A stretch of 64,000 nucleotides of DNA from Melioribacteraceae bacterium (GCA_019638015.1 JAHBUP010000001.1:1334424-1398423); one strand, 5' to 3'; positions 1 through 9,338 are shown, numbered from the stretch's first letter. Numbers and translations are program-made. The notes: generated from the sequence alone by a model not told the origin.

Positions 1-426
1 TATAAAGTCCTCTTTAAGTCAATACGGACTCATATTTTGACTAATGAAAGATTGTTACCTTCGTCGTCGGATACTGGTTCTTTTTTAATAGCCAAAAAAG
101 CTTTGTACAATTCATTGAAAGAGGGTAATTGTTTCTTTGCTAATTATTATCATGGCGATGCTAAAGGATTTAGGTTTTTCGCAGAGGATGGAAATTCGAT
201 ATATCAGATGGGTCAAAGTTTGGATTTAAAGGAAAAAGTTAAATTGAGAGTAGTTTTGCCAAACTTAGCTGCAACTATAAGATTAATTCATAATGGCCAA
301 CTTATCAATTCGGTTGATTCGACAGATGCTGAATTTGTTGTTAACGAAAAAGGGGTATACAGAATAGAGGTCTACCAAAACGAAAATGCCTGGATTTTTT
401 CAAATCATATTAGAATCGGTCTATAA
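1..426 (+). CDS. C-terminal part of a PHP-domain metal-dependent phosphoesterase (5' truncated by window edge)
   Basis: The reading frame is open from base 1 and ends at the TAA at 424-426, so only the last 141 residues are present. A TTG at 37 could be read as a start but the frame continues upstream, so this is a window-edge fragment. The final residues AWIFSNHIRIGL resemble the W-I-(Y/F)-S-N-P ending of PHP-superfamily phosphoesterases. The preceding beta-rich stretch (GMEVRVVLP-like, then 'GVYRIEVYQ') fits the accessory domain that follows the PHP metal site in such proteins. The catalytic histidines would lie outside the window, so the call rests on the tail alone. A 55-base gap separates it from the TPR gene downstream. 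Confidence 0.5.
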   Translation, partial: YKVLFKSIRTHILTNERLLPSSSDTGSFLIAKKALYNSLKEGNCFFANYYHGDAKGFRFFAEDGNSIYQMGQSLDLKEKVKLRVVLPNLAATIRLIHNGQLINSVDSTDAEFVVNEKGVYRIEVYQNENAWIFSNHIRIGL

Positions 427-481
427 TTTTTGTTAGATTTCTCCGCCAAAAAATAAACATTGTTAAAAAAAGAGGTTTCCC

Positions 482-1171
482 GTGTTAGACGCAAAAAAGA
501 AGGTTACTAAAAAACAGATGAAAGAAGATAAGCTCGTAACCAGCTACTACAAAGTTCAATCATTTTATTTCGAAAATCAGGCTAAAGTTTTAATTGCCGC
601 TGGAGTGGTAGTCTTGATAATAGTTGCTGTTATTATGTTAAATAAAAGAGGCGATACTAATAATGTTGCCGCTTCGGCTGCTCTTGCAAAAGTTACTCCA
701 CTTATCGAAGCTGGTTCATTGAACGAAGCAATTGAAGGTGATAAAACCGGCAATATCGATGGGCTCAAAAAAATTGTAAATGAGTATGGCGGCAGCGAAG
801 CCGGGGAAGTGGCAAGAATTTATTTAGCAAATGCATATTTTATTTTAGGAAAAGTTGATGAAGCCTTAGATCAGTTTGAAGATTATTCAGGAAGTAATGA
901 GCTATTAAAAGCGGCTTCAAAAGCCGGTGCAGCCTCCTGCTATGAATCGAAGAATGAATGGGAGAAAGCTGCTAATCTTTATTTGGATGCTGCAAATATT
1001 TCTAAAATTAATCCATCTAATCCCGAATTTTTATTGAAAGCTGGAAAATGTTTTATAAAATTGGATAATAAAAGTAGAGCCAAAGAACTCTTTTTATCAA
1101 TAAAAAAAGATTATCCTACTTCACCAATTACGTTTGAATTAGATAAATATCTTCTTCAAATTGAAAACTAA
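482..1171 (+). CDS. Membrane-anchored tetratricopeptide-repeat protein
   Basis: 229 residues from a GTG start with AGAGG a few bases upstream. A basic N-terminus (residues 1-35) precedes one strong membrane segment (about 36-54), then a helical TPR-like region. The pattern 'ARIYLANAYFILGKVDEALDQFEDY' near residue 118 and two further A/G-rich helical pairs mark at least three repeats. The topology (short cytoplasmic tail, one membrane helix, periplasmic TPRs) resembles YfgM-like translocon or envelope-assembly helpers, but the partner cannot be named from sequence. It precedes efp by 60 bases on the same strand. Fold is fairly clear; function is inference only. Confidence 0.7.
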   Translation: MLDAKKKVTKKQMKEDKLVTSYYKVQSFYFENQAKVLIAAGVVVLIIVAVIMLNKRGDTNNVAASAALAKVTPLIEAGSLNEAIEGDKTGNIDGLKKIVNEYGGSEAGEVARIYLANAYFILGKVDEALDQFEDYSGSNELLKAASKAGAASCYESKNEWEKAANLYLDAANISKINPSNPEFLLKAGKCFIKLDNKSRAKELFLSIKKDYPTSPITFELDKYLLQIEN

Positions 1172-1231
1172 ATTACTTATTGCATTTAGAACAGATGCTG
1201 ATTATTTTTTAATCGAATAGAGGATATATAA

Positions 1232-1798
1232 ATGGCAGATACATCAGATTTTAGAAATGGATTAATAATTCGATATAAAGGGGACCCATTTGTTATTGTT
1301 GAATTTCAGCATGTAAAGCCGGGCAAAGGTGGCGCCTTTGTTAGAACTACACTGAAGAACTTAAAAACTGGTAGAGTATTAGAAAATACATTCCGATCGG
1401 GTGAAGGAGTTGATGTTGTTAGAGTTGAACGAAGGAAATATCAATTCCTTTTTAAAGAATCTAACGATTTTGTATTAATGGATAATGAGACTTTTGAGCA
1501 GACCAACGTATCCTCCGATGTTTTTGGGGAAGGGCAACAATTCTTAAAAGAAAGTGATGAAGTGGAATTACTCTTGGATGATAATGATCAAATCATATCG
1601 GCTGAAATTCCGATTTTCGTGAATTTAGAAGTGAAAGATACCGAACCCGGATTTAAAGGAGATACAGCGAACAATGCCTTAAAACCGGCAATACTTGAAA
1701 CGGGAGCAAAAATTAATGTCCCTCTCTTTGTAAATATTGGAGATATGCTTAAAGTTGACACTAGAAACGGCGCATACGTCGAACGAGTTAAAAACTAA
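1232..1798 (+). CDS. efp: Elongation factor P
   Basis: 188 residues, the normal bacterial length. EF-P binds next to the ribosomal P site and relieves stalling at consecutive prolines. The N-terminal KOW-like domain carries the conserved P-G-K-G-G-A loop with Lys32 at the position that is modified in many bacteria. The OB domains follow, including the conserved '[11 protein letters not shown]' segment in the C-terminal half. The ATG at 1232 follows an A-rich leader with AGAGG (1218-1222). It begins an efp-accB-accC-gcvH run; efp next to accB/accC is a common bacterial arrangement. No epmA or epmB is visible here, so how Lys32 is modified cannot be told. Confidence 0.97.
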   Translation: MADTSDFRNGLIIRYKGDPFVIVEFQHVKPGKGGAFVRTTLKNLKTGRVLENTFRSGEGVDVVRVERRKYQFLFKESNDFVLMDNETFEQTNVSSDVFGEGQQFLKESDEVELLLDDNDQIISAEIPIFVNLEVKDTEPGFKGDTANNALKPAILETGAKINVPLFVNIGDMLKVDTRNGAYVERVKN

Positions 1799-1812
1799 AT
1801 AAAATAGGTAGC

Positions 1813-2286
1813 ATGGATATAAATCTGATAAAAAAGCTCATCAAAATTGTTGAGCAAAGTGAGATTACCGAATTCTCCGTTCAAGAAGGTGATCTAAAAG
1901 TAAGTATCTCAAAACAAACTAACACCCCCCCCAGTTTTCAGATTCAACCTAATTATGAGCAACCAAAACCGCTGCAGGTACAACAACCGGTAACTTCTTC
2001 TTCGGTTTCCGTTTCAGAAGTTAAAATTGAAAAGCCCGCTGATAATCTTCATGAAGTCCGTTCCCCAATTGTTGGTACATTTTATAGAGCTCCCGCTCCC
2101 GATGCCGACGATTATGTGCATGTAGGGGATTCCGTTTCTGCTGGATCGGTACTTTGTATTATTGAAGCAATGAAACTAATGAATGAAATTGAAAGCGACG
2201 TTGACGGTAAGATCGTAAAAATATTAGTTGAAAATGCTTCTCCAGTTGAATACAATCAACCCCTTTTCTTGATTCAGAAAAACTAA
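1813..2286 (+). CDS. accB: Biotin carboxyl carrier protein of acetyl-CoA carboxylase
   Basis: 157 residues. BCCP carries the biotin that AccC carboxylates and passes to the carboxyltransferase for malonyl-CoA synthesis. The N-terminal helix (1-35) is followed by a Pro/Gln/Ser-rich flexible linker (about 37-80) and a biotinyl domain (about 82-157). The biotinylation motif EAMKLMNE places the acceptor at Lys121. The ATG at 1813 lies 14 bases after the efp stop, and accC starts 24 bases after this stop, so the three are probably co-transcribed. A run of eight C residues within the linker coding region (1924-1931) is locally unusual in this AT-rich DNA. Confidence 0.96.
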   Translation: MDINLIKKLIKIVEQSEITEFSVQEGDLKVSISKQTNTPPSFQIQPNYEQPKPLQVQQPVTSSSVSVSEVKIEKPADNLHEVRSPIVGTFYRAPAPDADDYVHVGDSVSAGSVLCIIEAMKLMNEIESDVDGKIVKILVENASPVEYNQPLFLIQKN

Positions 2287-2310
2287 ATTTCTCAAATTAG
2301 CGAGGTTATA

Positions 2311-3654
2311 TTGTTCAAGAAAATATTGATTGCCAATAGGGGCGAGATAGCTCTCCGAATTATCCGCACTTGCAGAGAGTTAGGAATTAAAACAGTTGCA
2401 GTCCACTCGGAAGCTGACCGTGATTCTCTTCATACTATTTTTGCTGATGAAGCTGTTTGTATAGGTCCCGCATCAAGCAGCCAAAGTTATTTAAAAGTTC
2501 CGAGCATATTATCTGCCGCGCATATTACCGGTGCCGATGCAATTCATCCTGGTTACGGCTTCCTTTCGGAGAATGCTGAGTTTAGCGAAATTTGTGCTGA
2601 CTCAAATATAAAGTTTATTGGTCCATCCCCCGATTCCATTAGAAAGATGGGGGATAAAGCATTCGCCAAAGAAACAATGAAAAAAGTTGGCGTGCCCGTT
2701 GTGCCTGGTAGCGATGGCGTTATTTCTACAGTTGAAGAAGCAAAAAAAATAGCCGCCGAAATTGGGTATCCGGTAATGTTGAAAGCTTCGGCTGGTGGCG
2801 GTGGTAAAGGAATGAGAATTGTATTTGAAGAGAAAGATGTAGAAAAAATGTTTCAAACTGCCAGCAATGAAGCTGGTGCCGCTTTCGGAAATTCTGATCT
2901 TTATCTTGAAAAATTTATTGAAAATCCGCGCCACGTAGAAATTCAAGTTATGTCTGATACACATGATAATTTTTATCATTATGGTGAACGCGATTGCTCT
3001 ATTCAGCGGAGACATCAAAAATTAATTGAGGAATCGCCATCTCCCTTATTAACTGAAGAAGTTCGAAAGAAAATGGGAGATGCGGCCATAAAAGGAATCA
3101 GATCAGTAAATTATGAGGGAGCCGGAACAATTGAATTCCTTGTAGATAAACATCTTAATTTCTATTTCATTGAAATGAACACCAGAATTCAAGTTGAGCA
3201 TCCGGTTACTGAAATGGTACGAAACATCGATTTGATTAAAAACCAAATATTAGTTGCTGCTGGAGAACCAATTGAAGATAAACCAATTGATCCTCGCGGT
3301 CATGCTATTGAGTTTAGAATTAACGCGGAAGATCCAGAAAAGGGTTTTAGACCATCACCGGGAAGAATTGAGTATTTGCATTTCCCGGGAGGATTTGGAG
3401 TTAGAATCGATTCACATATTTATAACGATTATGTTATTCCCCCTTATTATGATTCACTTATCGCTAAAATGATTGTATGGGGAACCGATCGAAAACATGC
3501 GATTGCCAGAGCCAACAGAGCGTTGGATGAATTTAAAGTTGAAGGTATAAAAACTACAATACCATTCCATAAATTAGTATTGGCTAACGAAAGATTTTTA
3601 AGCGGTAATTTTGATACATCTTTTATCGATCAACATTTAAAACTTAACCAGTGA
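2311..3654 (+). CDS. accC: Acetyl-CoA carboxylase, biotin carboxylase subunit
   Basis: 447 residues, standard for AccC. It catalyses ATP- and bicarbonate-dependent carboxylation of biotin on BCCP. Visible landmarks are the N-terminal [13 protein letters not shown], the ATP-grasp glycine loop [10 protein letters not shown] (about 160-170), HVEIQV, the [12 protein letters not shown] segment, and the catalytic [14 protein letters not shown] (about 290-303). The start is a TTG at 2311 preceded by AGCGAGG; no ATG fits this N-terminus, which matches the family closely. It follows accB by 24 bases and is 7 bases ahead of gcvH. The accA and accD carboxyltransferase genes are not in the window. Confidence 0.97.
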   Translation: MFKKILIANRGEIALRIIRTCRELGIKTVAVHSEADRDSLHTIFADEAVCIGPASSSQSYLKVPSILSAAHITGADAIHPGYGFLSENAEFSEICADSNIKFIGPSPDSIRKMGDKAFAKETMKKVGVPVVPGSDGVISTVEEAKKIAAEIGYPVMLKASAGGGGKGMRIVFEEKDVEKMFQTASNEAGAAFGNSDLYLEKFIENPRHVEIQVMSDTHDNFYHYGERDCSIQRRHQKLIEESPSPLLTEEVRKKMGDAAIKGIRSVNYEGAGTIEFLVDKHLNFYFIEMNTRIQVEHPVTEMVRNIDLIKNQILVAAGEPIEDKPIDPRGHAIEFRINAEDPEKGFRPSPGRIEYLHFPGGFGVRIDSHIYNDYVIPPYYDSLIAKMIVWGTDRKHAIARANRALDEFKVEGIKTTIPFHKLVLANERFLSGNFDTSFIDQHLKLNQ

Positions 3655-3661
3655 GGACTCC

Positions 3662-4039
3662 ATGAACGTTCCAGAAAAATTAATGTACACTAAAGATCAT
3701 GAATGGATTAAAGTAGAAGGAAATACCGGTATTATAGGAATTACAGAATTTGCACAAGGAGAATTAGGAGACATTGTTTATGTGGATATCGCACCAGACA
3801 TCTCAGAGATTATCTCAGGCCAATCATTTGGTACAATTGAGGCTGTTAAAACCGTGAGCGACCTATATGCCCCGGTGGATGGTAAAGTTATTTCAGTGAA
3901 TGAAAAACTCAAAGATGAACCACAGCTCATTAATGGCGATCCCTACGGCGAAGGATGGATAATTAAAATTGAATTGAGTAACCCTGCACAAATTGATGAA
4001 CTTCTTTCAGCTTCTGCATATCAAGAACAGTTAGGTTAG
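3662..4039 (+). CDS. gcvH: Glycine cleavage system H protein (lipoyl carrier)
   Basis: 125 residues, full length. GcvH swings a lipoyl-bound aminomethyl group between the P, T and L proteins of glycine cleavage, and in some bacteria also relays lipoate. The lipoyl domain has HEWIKVEG at the N-terminus and the attachment motif GTIEAVKTVSDLYAP, with Lys63 as the acceptor. The ATG at 3662 follows GAGGACTCC, 7 bases after accC, so it belongs to the acc transcript. None of gcvP, gcvT or lpd is nearby. A hairpin just downstream (4059-4079) probably ends this transcript. Confidence 0.95.
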   Translation: MNVPEKLMYTKDHEWIKVEGNTGIIGITEFAQGELGDIVYVDIAPDISEIISGQSFGTIEAVKTVSDLYAPVDGKVISVNEKLKDEPQLINGDPYGEGWIIKIELSNPAQIDELLSASAYQEQLG

Positions 4040-4058
4040 TAATAAAAATCTTAAAGTT

Positions 4059-4085
4059 TGGGCAGTTCTATACTGCCCATTTATT
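4059..4085 (+). terminator. Putative terminator after gcvH
   Basis: Seven-base stem TGGGCAG / CTGCCCA with a 7-base loop TTCTATA, followed by TTTATT. It lies 20 bases after the gcvH stop and just before guaA, so it plausibly ends the efp-gcvH transcript. The trailing T-run is short, so termination could be partial. Confidence 0.5.
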
Positions 4086-4099
4086 CCCCGGAATTCAAA

Positions 4100-5641
4100 A
4101 TGCATCATTCAAGTAAAATTCTAATAATTGATTTCGGCTCACAATACACTCAATTAATTGCCCGCAGAATTAGAGAGTTAAAAGTCTTTTGTGAAATTCA
4201 TGCTCATTCATATCCAATAGAAAAAATAAAAGATGAAAAACCTACCGGCATTATTCTCTCCGGCGGACCTATGAGTGTGTATGAGGAAGATTCACCTAAA
4301 GTTAATTCTGAAATCTTTAAACTGGGTATTCCAATTCTGGGGATCTGTTACGGGCTTCAATTAATTACAACCGAATTTGAGGGAGTAGTTTCTTCAGCTG
4401 AGCATCGCGAATATGGTAAAGCAGATATTGAGATTGTTGAGCATGACCCACTTCTAAATAATGTTATTGATAAATCGGTTATTTGGATGAGTCATGGCGA
4501 CCTTGTAACAAAAATGCCGGATGGATTTAAGTTAACTGCTAAAACCGCAAACTCTCCACTTTGCGCAATTTCTGATGTTAAAAGAAAAATATTTGGGGTG
4601 CAATTTCATCCCGAGGTTGTTCATACTTCTGAAGGGAAAAAAATACTTTCCAATTTTGTATTTAATATCTGCGGATGTATTGATGATTGGACTCCTCATA
4701 ATTTGATTGAGTCGACCATAAAAAATATTAAGGAGAAAGTGGGCAGTAGTAAAGTTATTTGCGCTCTTAGTGGTGGTGTAGATTCATCAGTTGCCGCTGT
4801 GTTAATTCATAAAGCTGTGGGGGATCAACTTACCTGTATCCATGTTGATTCTGGAATGATGCGAAAAAATGAAAGTGTTAATATTGTTAAAATGTTTGAA
4901 GAAAATTATGACTTGAAAATTATTCATGCCGATGCAACTGATATATTTTTGAAAAGATTAGAAGGCGTAATTGATCCCGAGAAAAAAAGAAAGATTATTG
5001 GAAATACTTTTATTGATGTTTTTGAGCAGGAATCAGCCCACATTGTTGACGCGAAATACTTAGTGCAGGGTACACTTTATCCTGATGTAATTGAATCAGT
5101 CTCGGTTAAAGGAGCTTCTGTAACAATTAAAACTCACCACAATGTAGGTGGTTTACCGGAACGAATGAATTTTGAATTGATTGAACCTTTTAGAGAATTA
5201 TTTAAAGATGAGGTGCGAGCGGTAGGAAGAGAATTGGGACTGCCAGAAAATTTTATTCAGCGTCATCCATTTCCGGGGCCAGGACTTGCCGTGCGAGTAC
5301 TCGGCGAAATTACTCAAGAGAGATTGGATATTTTACGCGAAGCTGATGATATATTTATTAGCGAAATTCAAAACGCGGGTATTTATAATGATATTTGGCA
5401 GGCATTTGCGGTTCTGTTGCCAGTTCAGACTGTAGGTGTTATGGGAGATGCAAGGACATATGAAAATGTTGTTGCACTTAGAGCTGTGACATCATTAGAT
5501 GGAATGACTGCCGACTGGTTTAGATTTGATTATTCATTTCTCGAATCTGTATCTAATAAAATTATTAGATCGGTTCGTGGAATAAATAGAGTGGTTTACG
5601 ATATTAGCTCAAAACCGCCCGCAACTATCGAATGGGAATAA
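4100..5641 (+). CDS. guaA: GMP synthase (glutamine-hydrolysing)
   Basis: 513 residues from the ATG at 4100. An upstream in-frame TTG at 4058 lies in the terminator hairpin and would add a non-conserved leader, so it is rejected. GuaA aminates XMP to GMP using glutamine and ATP. The class I glutaminase domain (about 6-195) has the oxyanion strand LSGGPMSVY, the nucleophile in GICYG (Cys83) and the GVQFHPEV histidine/glutamate. The ATP-pyrophosphatase domain has the P-loop SGGVDSSV (about 225). The C-terminal dimerisation domain ends in the expected KPPATIEWE. It is followed 18 bases later by radC. Confidence 0.97.
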   Translation: MHHSSKILIIDFGSQYTQLIARRIRELKVFCEIHAHSYPIEKIKDEKPTGIILSGGPMSVYEEDSPKVNSEIFKLGIPILGICYGLQLITTEFEGVVSSAEHREYGKADIEIVEHDPLLNNVIDKSVIWMSHGDLVTKMPDGFKLTAKTANSPLCAISDVKRKIFGVQFHPEVVHTSEGKKILSNFVFNICGCIDDWTPHNLIESTIKNIKEKVGSSKVICALSGGVDSSVAAVLIHKAVGDQLTCIHVDSGMMRKNESVNIVKMFEENYDLKIIHADATDIFLKRLEGVIDPEKKRKIIGNTFIDVFEQESAHIVDAKYLVQGTLYPDVIESVSVKGASVTIKTHHNVGGLPERMNFELIEPFRELFKDEVRAVGRELGLPENFIQRHPFPGPGLAVRVLGEITQERLDILREADDIFISEIQNAGIYNDIWQAFAVLLPVQTVGVMGDARTYENVVALRAVTSLDGMTADWFRFDYSFLESVSNKIIRSVRGINRVVYDISSKPPATIEWE

Positions 5642-5659
5642 TTATTTATAGGGGGATTG

Positions 5660-6337
5660 ATGAAAGTGAAGGAACTTCCTCTCGATGATAGACCGCGTGA
5701 AAAACTTTGTTTAAGAGGTTCTCAAAGTTTATCTGATTCAGAATTAATTGCAATTCTTTTGAGAACGGGAAAAAAGGGAACATCTTCAATTCAGCTTGCC
5801 CAGCAACTCTTAATTCATTTCAAAAATTTAAATCAACTCTCAATGCAATCTGTCGATTCACTGAAAAAAATTTCTGGAATTGGTAGGGATAAAGCCGTTA
5901 CTTTAGCCGCATCTTTTGAGTTAGGACGTAGATCCGATTCACAAAAAAAATGGTTTTCTAACAAATCAATTACAGTTCCTTCAGATATTGCAGATATTTT
6001 TATCCCATTGTTACGGGATAAACAAAAAGAAGAATTCTATGTAATTTGTTTAAATTCAGCTAATAAAATTATAAAGTATGAAAAGATTACCGAAGGAATT
6101 TTGAACTCGAGTGTGGTTCACCAGCGAGAAATATTTAAGGTAGCTATTGAAGCAAATTCAGCGAATATCATTCTTTTGCATAATCACCCAAGCGGAAATT
6201 GCGAACCTAGTAATGAGGATATCTCCTTCACCAAAAAGATGATCGAAGCCGGAAACATAATTGACATAAAAATATTTGATCACATTATCATCTCTGGAAA
6301 CTTTTTTACTAGTCTAGTTGAAAAAAGGGTCATTTGA
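5660..6337 (+). CDS. radC: RadC family JAB/MPN-domain protein
   Basis: 225 residues from the ATG at 5660, with an AGGGGG Shine-Dalgarno 4 bases upstream; a TTG at 5657 is a poorer choice. The N-terminal helix-hairpin-helix region (ISGIGRDKA, residues 71-79) precedes a JAMM metalloprotease-like domain. The metal motif H-N-H-P-S-G at 174-179 and Asp187 are intact. The family was named after a DNA-repair mutant, but its true role is not established. It lies 18 bases after guaA and may share its transcript. Confidence 0.93.
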   Translation: MKVKELPLDDRPREKLCLRGSQSLSDSELIAILLRTGKKGTSSIQLAQQLLIHFKNLNQLSMQSVDSLKKISGIGRDKAVTLAASFELGRRSDSQKKWFSNKSITVPSDIADIFIPLLRDKQKEEFYVICLNSANKIIKYEKITEGILNSSVVHQREIFKVAIEANSANIILLHNHPSGNCEPSNEDISFTKKMIEAGNIIDIKIFDHIIISGNFFTSLVEKRVI

Positions 6338-6354
6338 TTTGCATTAACTACGAT

Positions 6355-6389
6355 TTTGCTTCGTTTAAGCGTTAAAATTATTATCTTTG
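6355..6389 (+). promoter_or_regulatory. Bacteroidetes-type promoter candidate upstream of the lipoprotein/LysM pair
   Basis: TTTG at 6355-6358 and TATCTTTG at 6382-6389 are separated by 23 bases. They resemble the -33 TTTG and -7 TAnnTTTG boxes of Bacteroidetes promoters. The start codon of the lipoprotein is about 37 bases downstream. Pattern match only. Confidence 0.4.
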
Positions 6390-6426
6390 TAAAAAATTTT
6401 TATTCACTTAATAACAGGAGTGTAAG

Positions 6427-6684
6427 ATGAAAAAACTACTTGGTACTGCTCTTGTAATTGCTTTGATATTTGGCGCTACTGCTTGCAGTGGTGTGTCACA
6501 AGAGCAATTAGCAGAACTTGAAGCGCTAAGATCAGAAGTTAAAGCCCTCGAAAGAGAAGTTAATGGCTTGAAGAGCGAAAAAGCTTCTATTGAAAAAGAA
6601 ATAGCCGAGAAAAATGCAAAATTAGACCAGTGTGCAAAAGAAAAGGCTGAAGTAAAAAAGAATCTTGAAAAATTAGGCTTATAA
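6427..6684 (+). CDS. Small coiled-coil lipoprotein
   Basis: 85 residues with an AGGAG ribosome site just upstream. The N-terminus is a lipoprotein signal peptide ending in the lipobox A-T-A-C, giving lipidated Cys20. The rest (about 24-83) is one long charged heptad-repeat helix with regularly spaced Leu, Val and Ile. The overall plan, a short lipoprotein that is almost all coiled coil, recalls Lpp/SlyB-like murein or envelope spacer lipoproteins, but sequence identity to Lpp is not apparent. It precedes the LysM gene by 28 bases and the pair shares a promoter and a terminator, suggesting a joint role at the cell wall. Confidence 0.75.
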   Translation: MKKLLGTALVIALIFGATACSGVSQEQLAELEALRSEVKALEREVNGLKSEKASIEKEIAEKNAKLDQCAKEKAEVKKNLEKLGL

Positions 6685-6712
6685 TTAACAGTTTAGAAAT
6701 CTGGAGGAATAA

Positions 6713-7414
6713 ATGAAAAATATTAAGTTTTTATTTAGTGGAGTTTTATTCTTTTTTCTAGCCGTTAATCTTTTTGCTCAAGCCGAAATGACAAAAGAAG
6801 AGTGGCAGAACGAAATTAACCGCTTAACAGAAAGAAGAATTGCTTTAAATAGCGAATTAAATACTCTTAAAGCTGAAGTTTCTAATCTTAAAAAAGTTAG
6901 AGACGGTTTAAAATCTTACAATGACTGTATGGATGAATTATATGCAATGCTTGGCGCAACAAAAGCTGATGTTGATAATTTCAGAAATCAAGTAGATGCT
7001 TTAACTAAAAAAATTGATAATCGCGAAGCTCCAAAAGCTGATCGTGTTGCTGAACTAAGCTCATTGCAAAAAAATAAAATTTCTGCTCTAACTGAATTTT
7101 TTGATAAAGTTCACAATCAATTACCAAGAAAATTAGATGCTTGGGTTGAAGCTCCAACAGAAATCAATTATACAGTTGTTAAGGGCGATCACTTATGGGG
7201 AATTGCTCGTAAGAAAGAACATTATGCAAACCCATTTGCATGGCCTATGATTTACAAAGCTAACAGAGATCAAATTAAGAATCCTGATTTAATTTTCCCA
7301 AAACAAATATTTAAGATTCCTAATTTGACAGAAGAAGAGAAATCGAATTATGATAAAATAAGACGTAATTACAAACCTGCACCGGCAACACAGAGTCAAT
7401 CACTTGGTAATTAA
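6713..7414 (+). CDS. Secreted coiled-coil protein with LysM peptidoglycan-binding domain
   Basis: 233 residues, with GGAGG upstream of ATG 6713. A signal peptide (about 1-23, cleavage near LFAQA) is followed by a coiled-coil region (about 28-120) and a C-terminal LysM domain. The LysM begins at YTVVKGDHLWGIARKK (about residue 148) and ends around IFKIPNL. LysM domains bind N-acetylglucosamine-containing glycans, usually peptidoglycan. With the coiled-coil lipoprotein upstream it could form an outer membrane-to-wall tether, which is inference. A strong intrinsic terminator follows at 7433-7468. Confidence 0.85.
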   Translation: MKNIKFLFSGVLFFFLAVNLFAQAEMTKEEWQNEINRLTERRIALNSELNTLKAEVSNLKKVRDGLKSYNDCMDELYAMLGATKADVDNFRNQVDALTKKIDNREAPKADRVAELSSLQKNKISALTEFFDKVHNQLPRKLDAWVEAPTEINYTVVKGDHLWGIARKKEHYANPFAWPMIYKANRDQIKNPDLIFPKQIFKIPNLTEEEKSNYDKIRRNYKPAPATQSQSLGN

Positions 7415-7432
7415 GTCCTAATTTTTTCCTTT

Positions 7433-7468
7433 AAGCCCTTTTCATTTTATGGAAAGGGCTTTTTTTTT
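7433..7468 (+). terminator. Intrinsic terminator after the LysM gene
   Basis: Nine-base perfect stem AAGCCCTTT / AAAGGGCTT with an 11-base loop, followed directly by nine T residues. This is a classic Rho-independent terminator. A TATTTTTG box for the next gene begins only 3 bases later. Confidence 0.9.
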
Positions 7469-7470
7469 GA

Positions 7471-7478
7471 TATTTTTG
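7471..7478 (+). promoter_or_regulatory. TAnnTTTG promoter-like box upstream of phoH
   Basis: TATTTTTG directly follows the preceding terminator and lies 30 bases ahead of the likely phoH start. It matches the Bacteroidetes -7 consensus TAnnTTTG. No clear -33 box is seen, since that position falls inside the terminator. Confidence 0.35.
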
Positions 7479-7508
7479 CAAATATAAAAATTGAGAGGTC
7501 AACCAAAA

Positions 7509-8471
7509 TTGCAGTTCGAAAAAATTATCAAACTTGAAAATGTAGATTTTGTTTCATTTCTGGGATTCAACGATTCAAACCTCAAACCAATTGAAGAAAA
7601 ATTTAACGCCAATCTTACAGTCCGCGGTGATAATGTGATTATCCAGGGAGTAAAAGAAGAAGTTGAAATAGTAGAAAAAATAATAAAAGAAATGATTTAT
7701 GTGCTCAATTCAACGCGCCGACTTGAGACTGCCGATATTTATAATATTATTGATTTGACCCTTCAGGGGAGAGAAATAATTAATGGAAAAGAGTATGAAA
7801 ATATTGTACTCTACTCAAAGAAGGATGTTATAAAGGCAAAAACTCCAAACCAAGTGGCATATTGGAATGCAGTTCGTGAAAATGATGTTTGTTTTGCTAT
7901 TGGTCCAGCCGGTACCGGAAAAACTTATCTGGCGGTCGCATTCGCTGTTGCTTCTCTTAAAAAAGGAGTGGTGAAGAAAATTGTACTAGCCCGCCCCGCT
8001 GTTGAAGCAGGTGAAAGCTTAGGCTTTTTACCCGGTGACTTTAAAGAAAAAATTGATCCTTATTTGAGGCCTCTGTATGATGCGTTAGAAGAGATGATAC
8101 CCGGAGAACAGCTTAGAAATTATTTAGAAAAGGGGGTAATAGAAATAGTACCCTTAGCTTTTATGCGTGGCCGAACTCTAAATAACGCATATGTTATTTT
8201 AGATGAAGCTCAAAACGCTACATCTATGCAGATGAAAATGTTTCTTACCAGACTCGGTCCAAATTCAAAATCAATTATAACGGGAGATATTACTCAAATT
8301 GATTTACCCAGTTACTCGCAGAGCGGATTAGTACAGGTTAAGAATATTCTTCAGAACATTGAGGGAGTTGCGTTTATTTATTTCGATAAAAGTGACGTGG
8401 TTCGTCATCGTTTAGTAAAAGAAATAATTAATGCTTATGAAGAACACTACAACTCAAAAGAAAAAAATTAA
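7509..8471 (+). CDS. phoH: PhoH-like ATPase
   Basis: 320 residues from a TTG at 7509, preceded by GAGAGG at 7493-7498. Another in-frame TTG at 7491 overlaps that ribosome site, so it is less likely. The N-terminal KH-like region (about 1-70) precedes the P-loop ATPase domain with Walker A GPAGTGKTY (132-140) and Walker B VILDEAQNAT. This combination is typical of the PhoH/PhoL family, linked to RNA metabolism alongside YbeY in several bacteria. No ybeY follows. Its 3' end overlaps the convergent mazG stop by 4 bases, so no dedicated terminator fits between them. Confidence 0.93.
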   Translation: MQFEKIIKLENVDFVSFLGFNDSNLKPIEEKFNANLTVRGDNVIIQGVKEEVEIVEKIIKEMIYVLNSTRRLETADIYNIIDLTLQGREIINGKEYENIVLYSKKDVIKAKTPNQVAYWNAVRENDVCFAIGPAGTGKTYLAVAFAVASLKKGVVKKIVLARPAVEAGESLGFLPGDFKEKIDPYLRPLYDALEEMIPGEQLRNYLEKGVIEIVPLAFMRGRTLNNAYVILDEAQNATSMQMKMFLTRLGPNSKSIITGDITQIDLPSYSQSGLVQVKNILQNIEGVAFIYFDKSDVVRHRLVKEIINAYEEHYNSKEKN

Positions 8472-9229
8472 AACGATGATTTGCTTTCATTCCAATATTG
8501 ATCCATCTCTGCCAAAGAAGTTTGGCTTAAAGCTTTTCCTGTTTCTTTAACCTTTTGTTCAACATAATTAAATCGTTTTATAAATTTTTCATTAGTAAGA
8601 CGAAGAGCATTTTCCGGATTAATGTTTAGAAATCGGGCATAATTTGTAAGTGCAAAAAATACATCACCCATCTCTTTCTCCAATTCTCTGGTGTTGCCTG
8701 CTTTTTCCATTTCGTGCATTTCTTCAATTTCTTCAATAACTTTTTTCCAAACATCTTCTTTCTTGTCCCAGTCAAAACCAATTTTTGAAGCTTTTTCTTG
8801 CAGTCTAAATGCTCTCGCCAACCCGGGCATGGATTTAGGCACTCCTTCAAGCACAGATGTTCGTCCCTCGGATAATTTTATTTCTTCCCAATTTTTTAGG
8901 ATATCTTTAGTTCCATTCACTTTTACTTCGCCAAATACATGAGGGTGTCTTCTTACTAATTTATCAGAGATAGACTGAATTACTTCTTCAATTTTGAAGG
9001 TTCCATTATCTTCTGCAATTACCGAATGAAATAATATGTGAAGAAGAAGATCCCCCAATTCCGATTTTAACTCGTTATAATCTTTATCGTCAATTGCCTC
9101 AACAACTTCATATGTTTCTTCAATTGTGGCGGCCTTAATTGAGTCGTGTGTCTGTTCACGATCCCAAGGACATTCGGTACGCAACCGTTTCATTATATCA
9201 TATAATTCTTGAAATTTATCGCCAATCAT
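8468..9229 (-). CDS. mazG: Nucleoside triphosphate pyrophosphohydrolase MazG
   Basis: 253 residues, the length of the two-domain MazG form. It hydrolyses (d)NTPs to NMP and pyrophosphate, cleaning nucleotide pools. The first MazG helix set has PWDREQTHDSIKAATIEETYEV and the metal residues in ELGDLLLHILFHS. A second, more diverged copy is at VIEEIEEMHEME with KEMGDVFFAL. The ATG is at 9227-9229. It is convergent with phoH and shares 4 bases with its end. Confidence 0.94.
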   Translation of the reverse strand: MIGDKFQELYDIMKRLRTECPWDREQTHDSIKAATIEETYEVVEAIDDKDYNELKSELGDLLLHILFHSVIAEDNGTFKIEEVIQSISDKLVRRHPHVFGEVKVNGTKDILKNWEEIKLSEGRTSVLEGVPKSMPGLARAFRLQEKASKIGFDWDKKEDVWKKVIEEIEEMHEMEKAGNTRELEKEMGDVFFALTNYARFLNINPENALRLTNEKFIKRFNYVEQKVKETGKALSQTSLAEMDQYWNESKSSF

Positions 9230-9338
9230 TATTGCTCCGGTTCTATTGTTTTAGTGAAATGGTTTCTGCTTTTATTATTCATTTTTCTACACGAAATATT
9301 ATATTAAATAAAGACTTTTCAAAAAAATGAGAAAAATG

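Noticed and set aside
2602..3018. 138-residue reverse-strand frame inside accC
   Set aside because: It is antisense to a strongly conserved gene and has low-complexity His/Phe/Ile composition typical of shadow frames.
4058..4099. Earlier TTG start for guaA
   Set aside because: It lies in the hairpin that ends gcvH and would add residues not found in GMP synthases.
9139..9330. Open frame of 63 residues upstream of the RidA-family gene
   Set aside because: It mostly overlaps mazG on the opposite strand and its translation has no domain or ribosome site.
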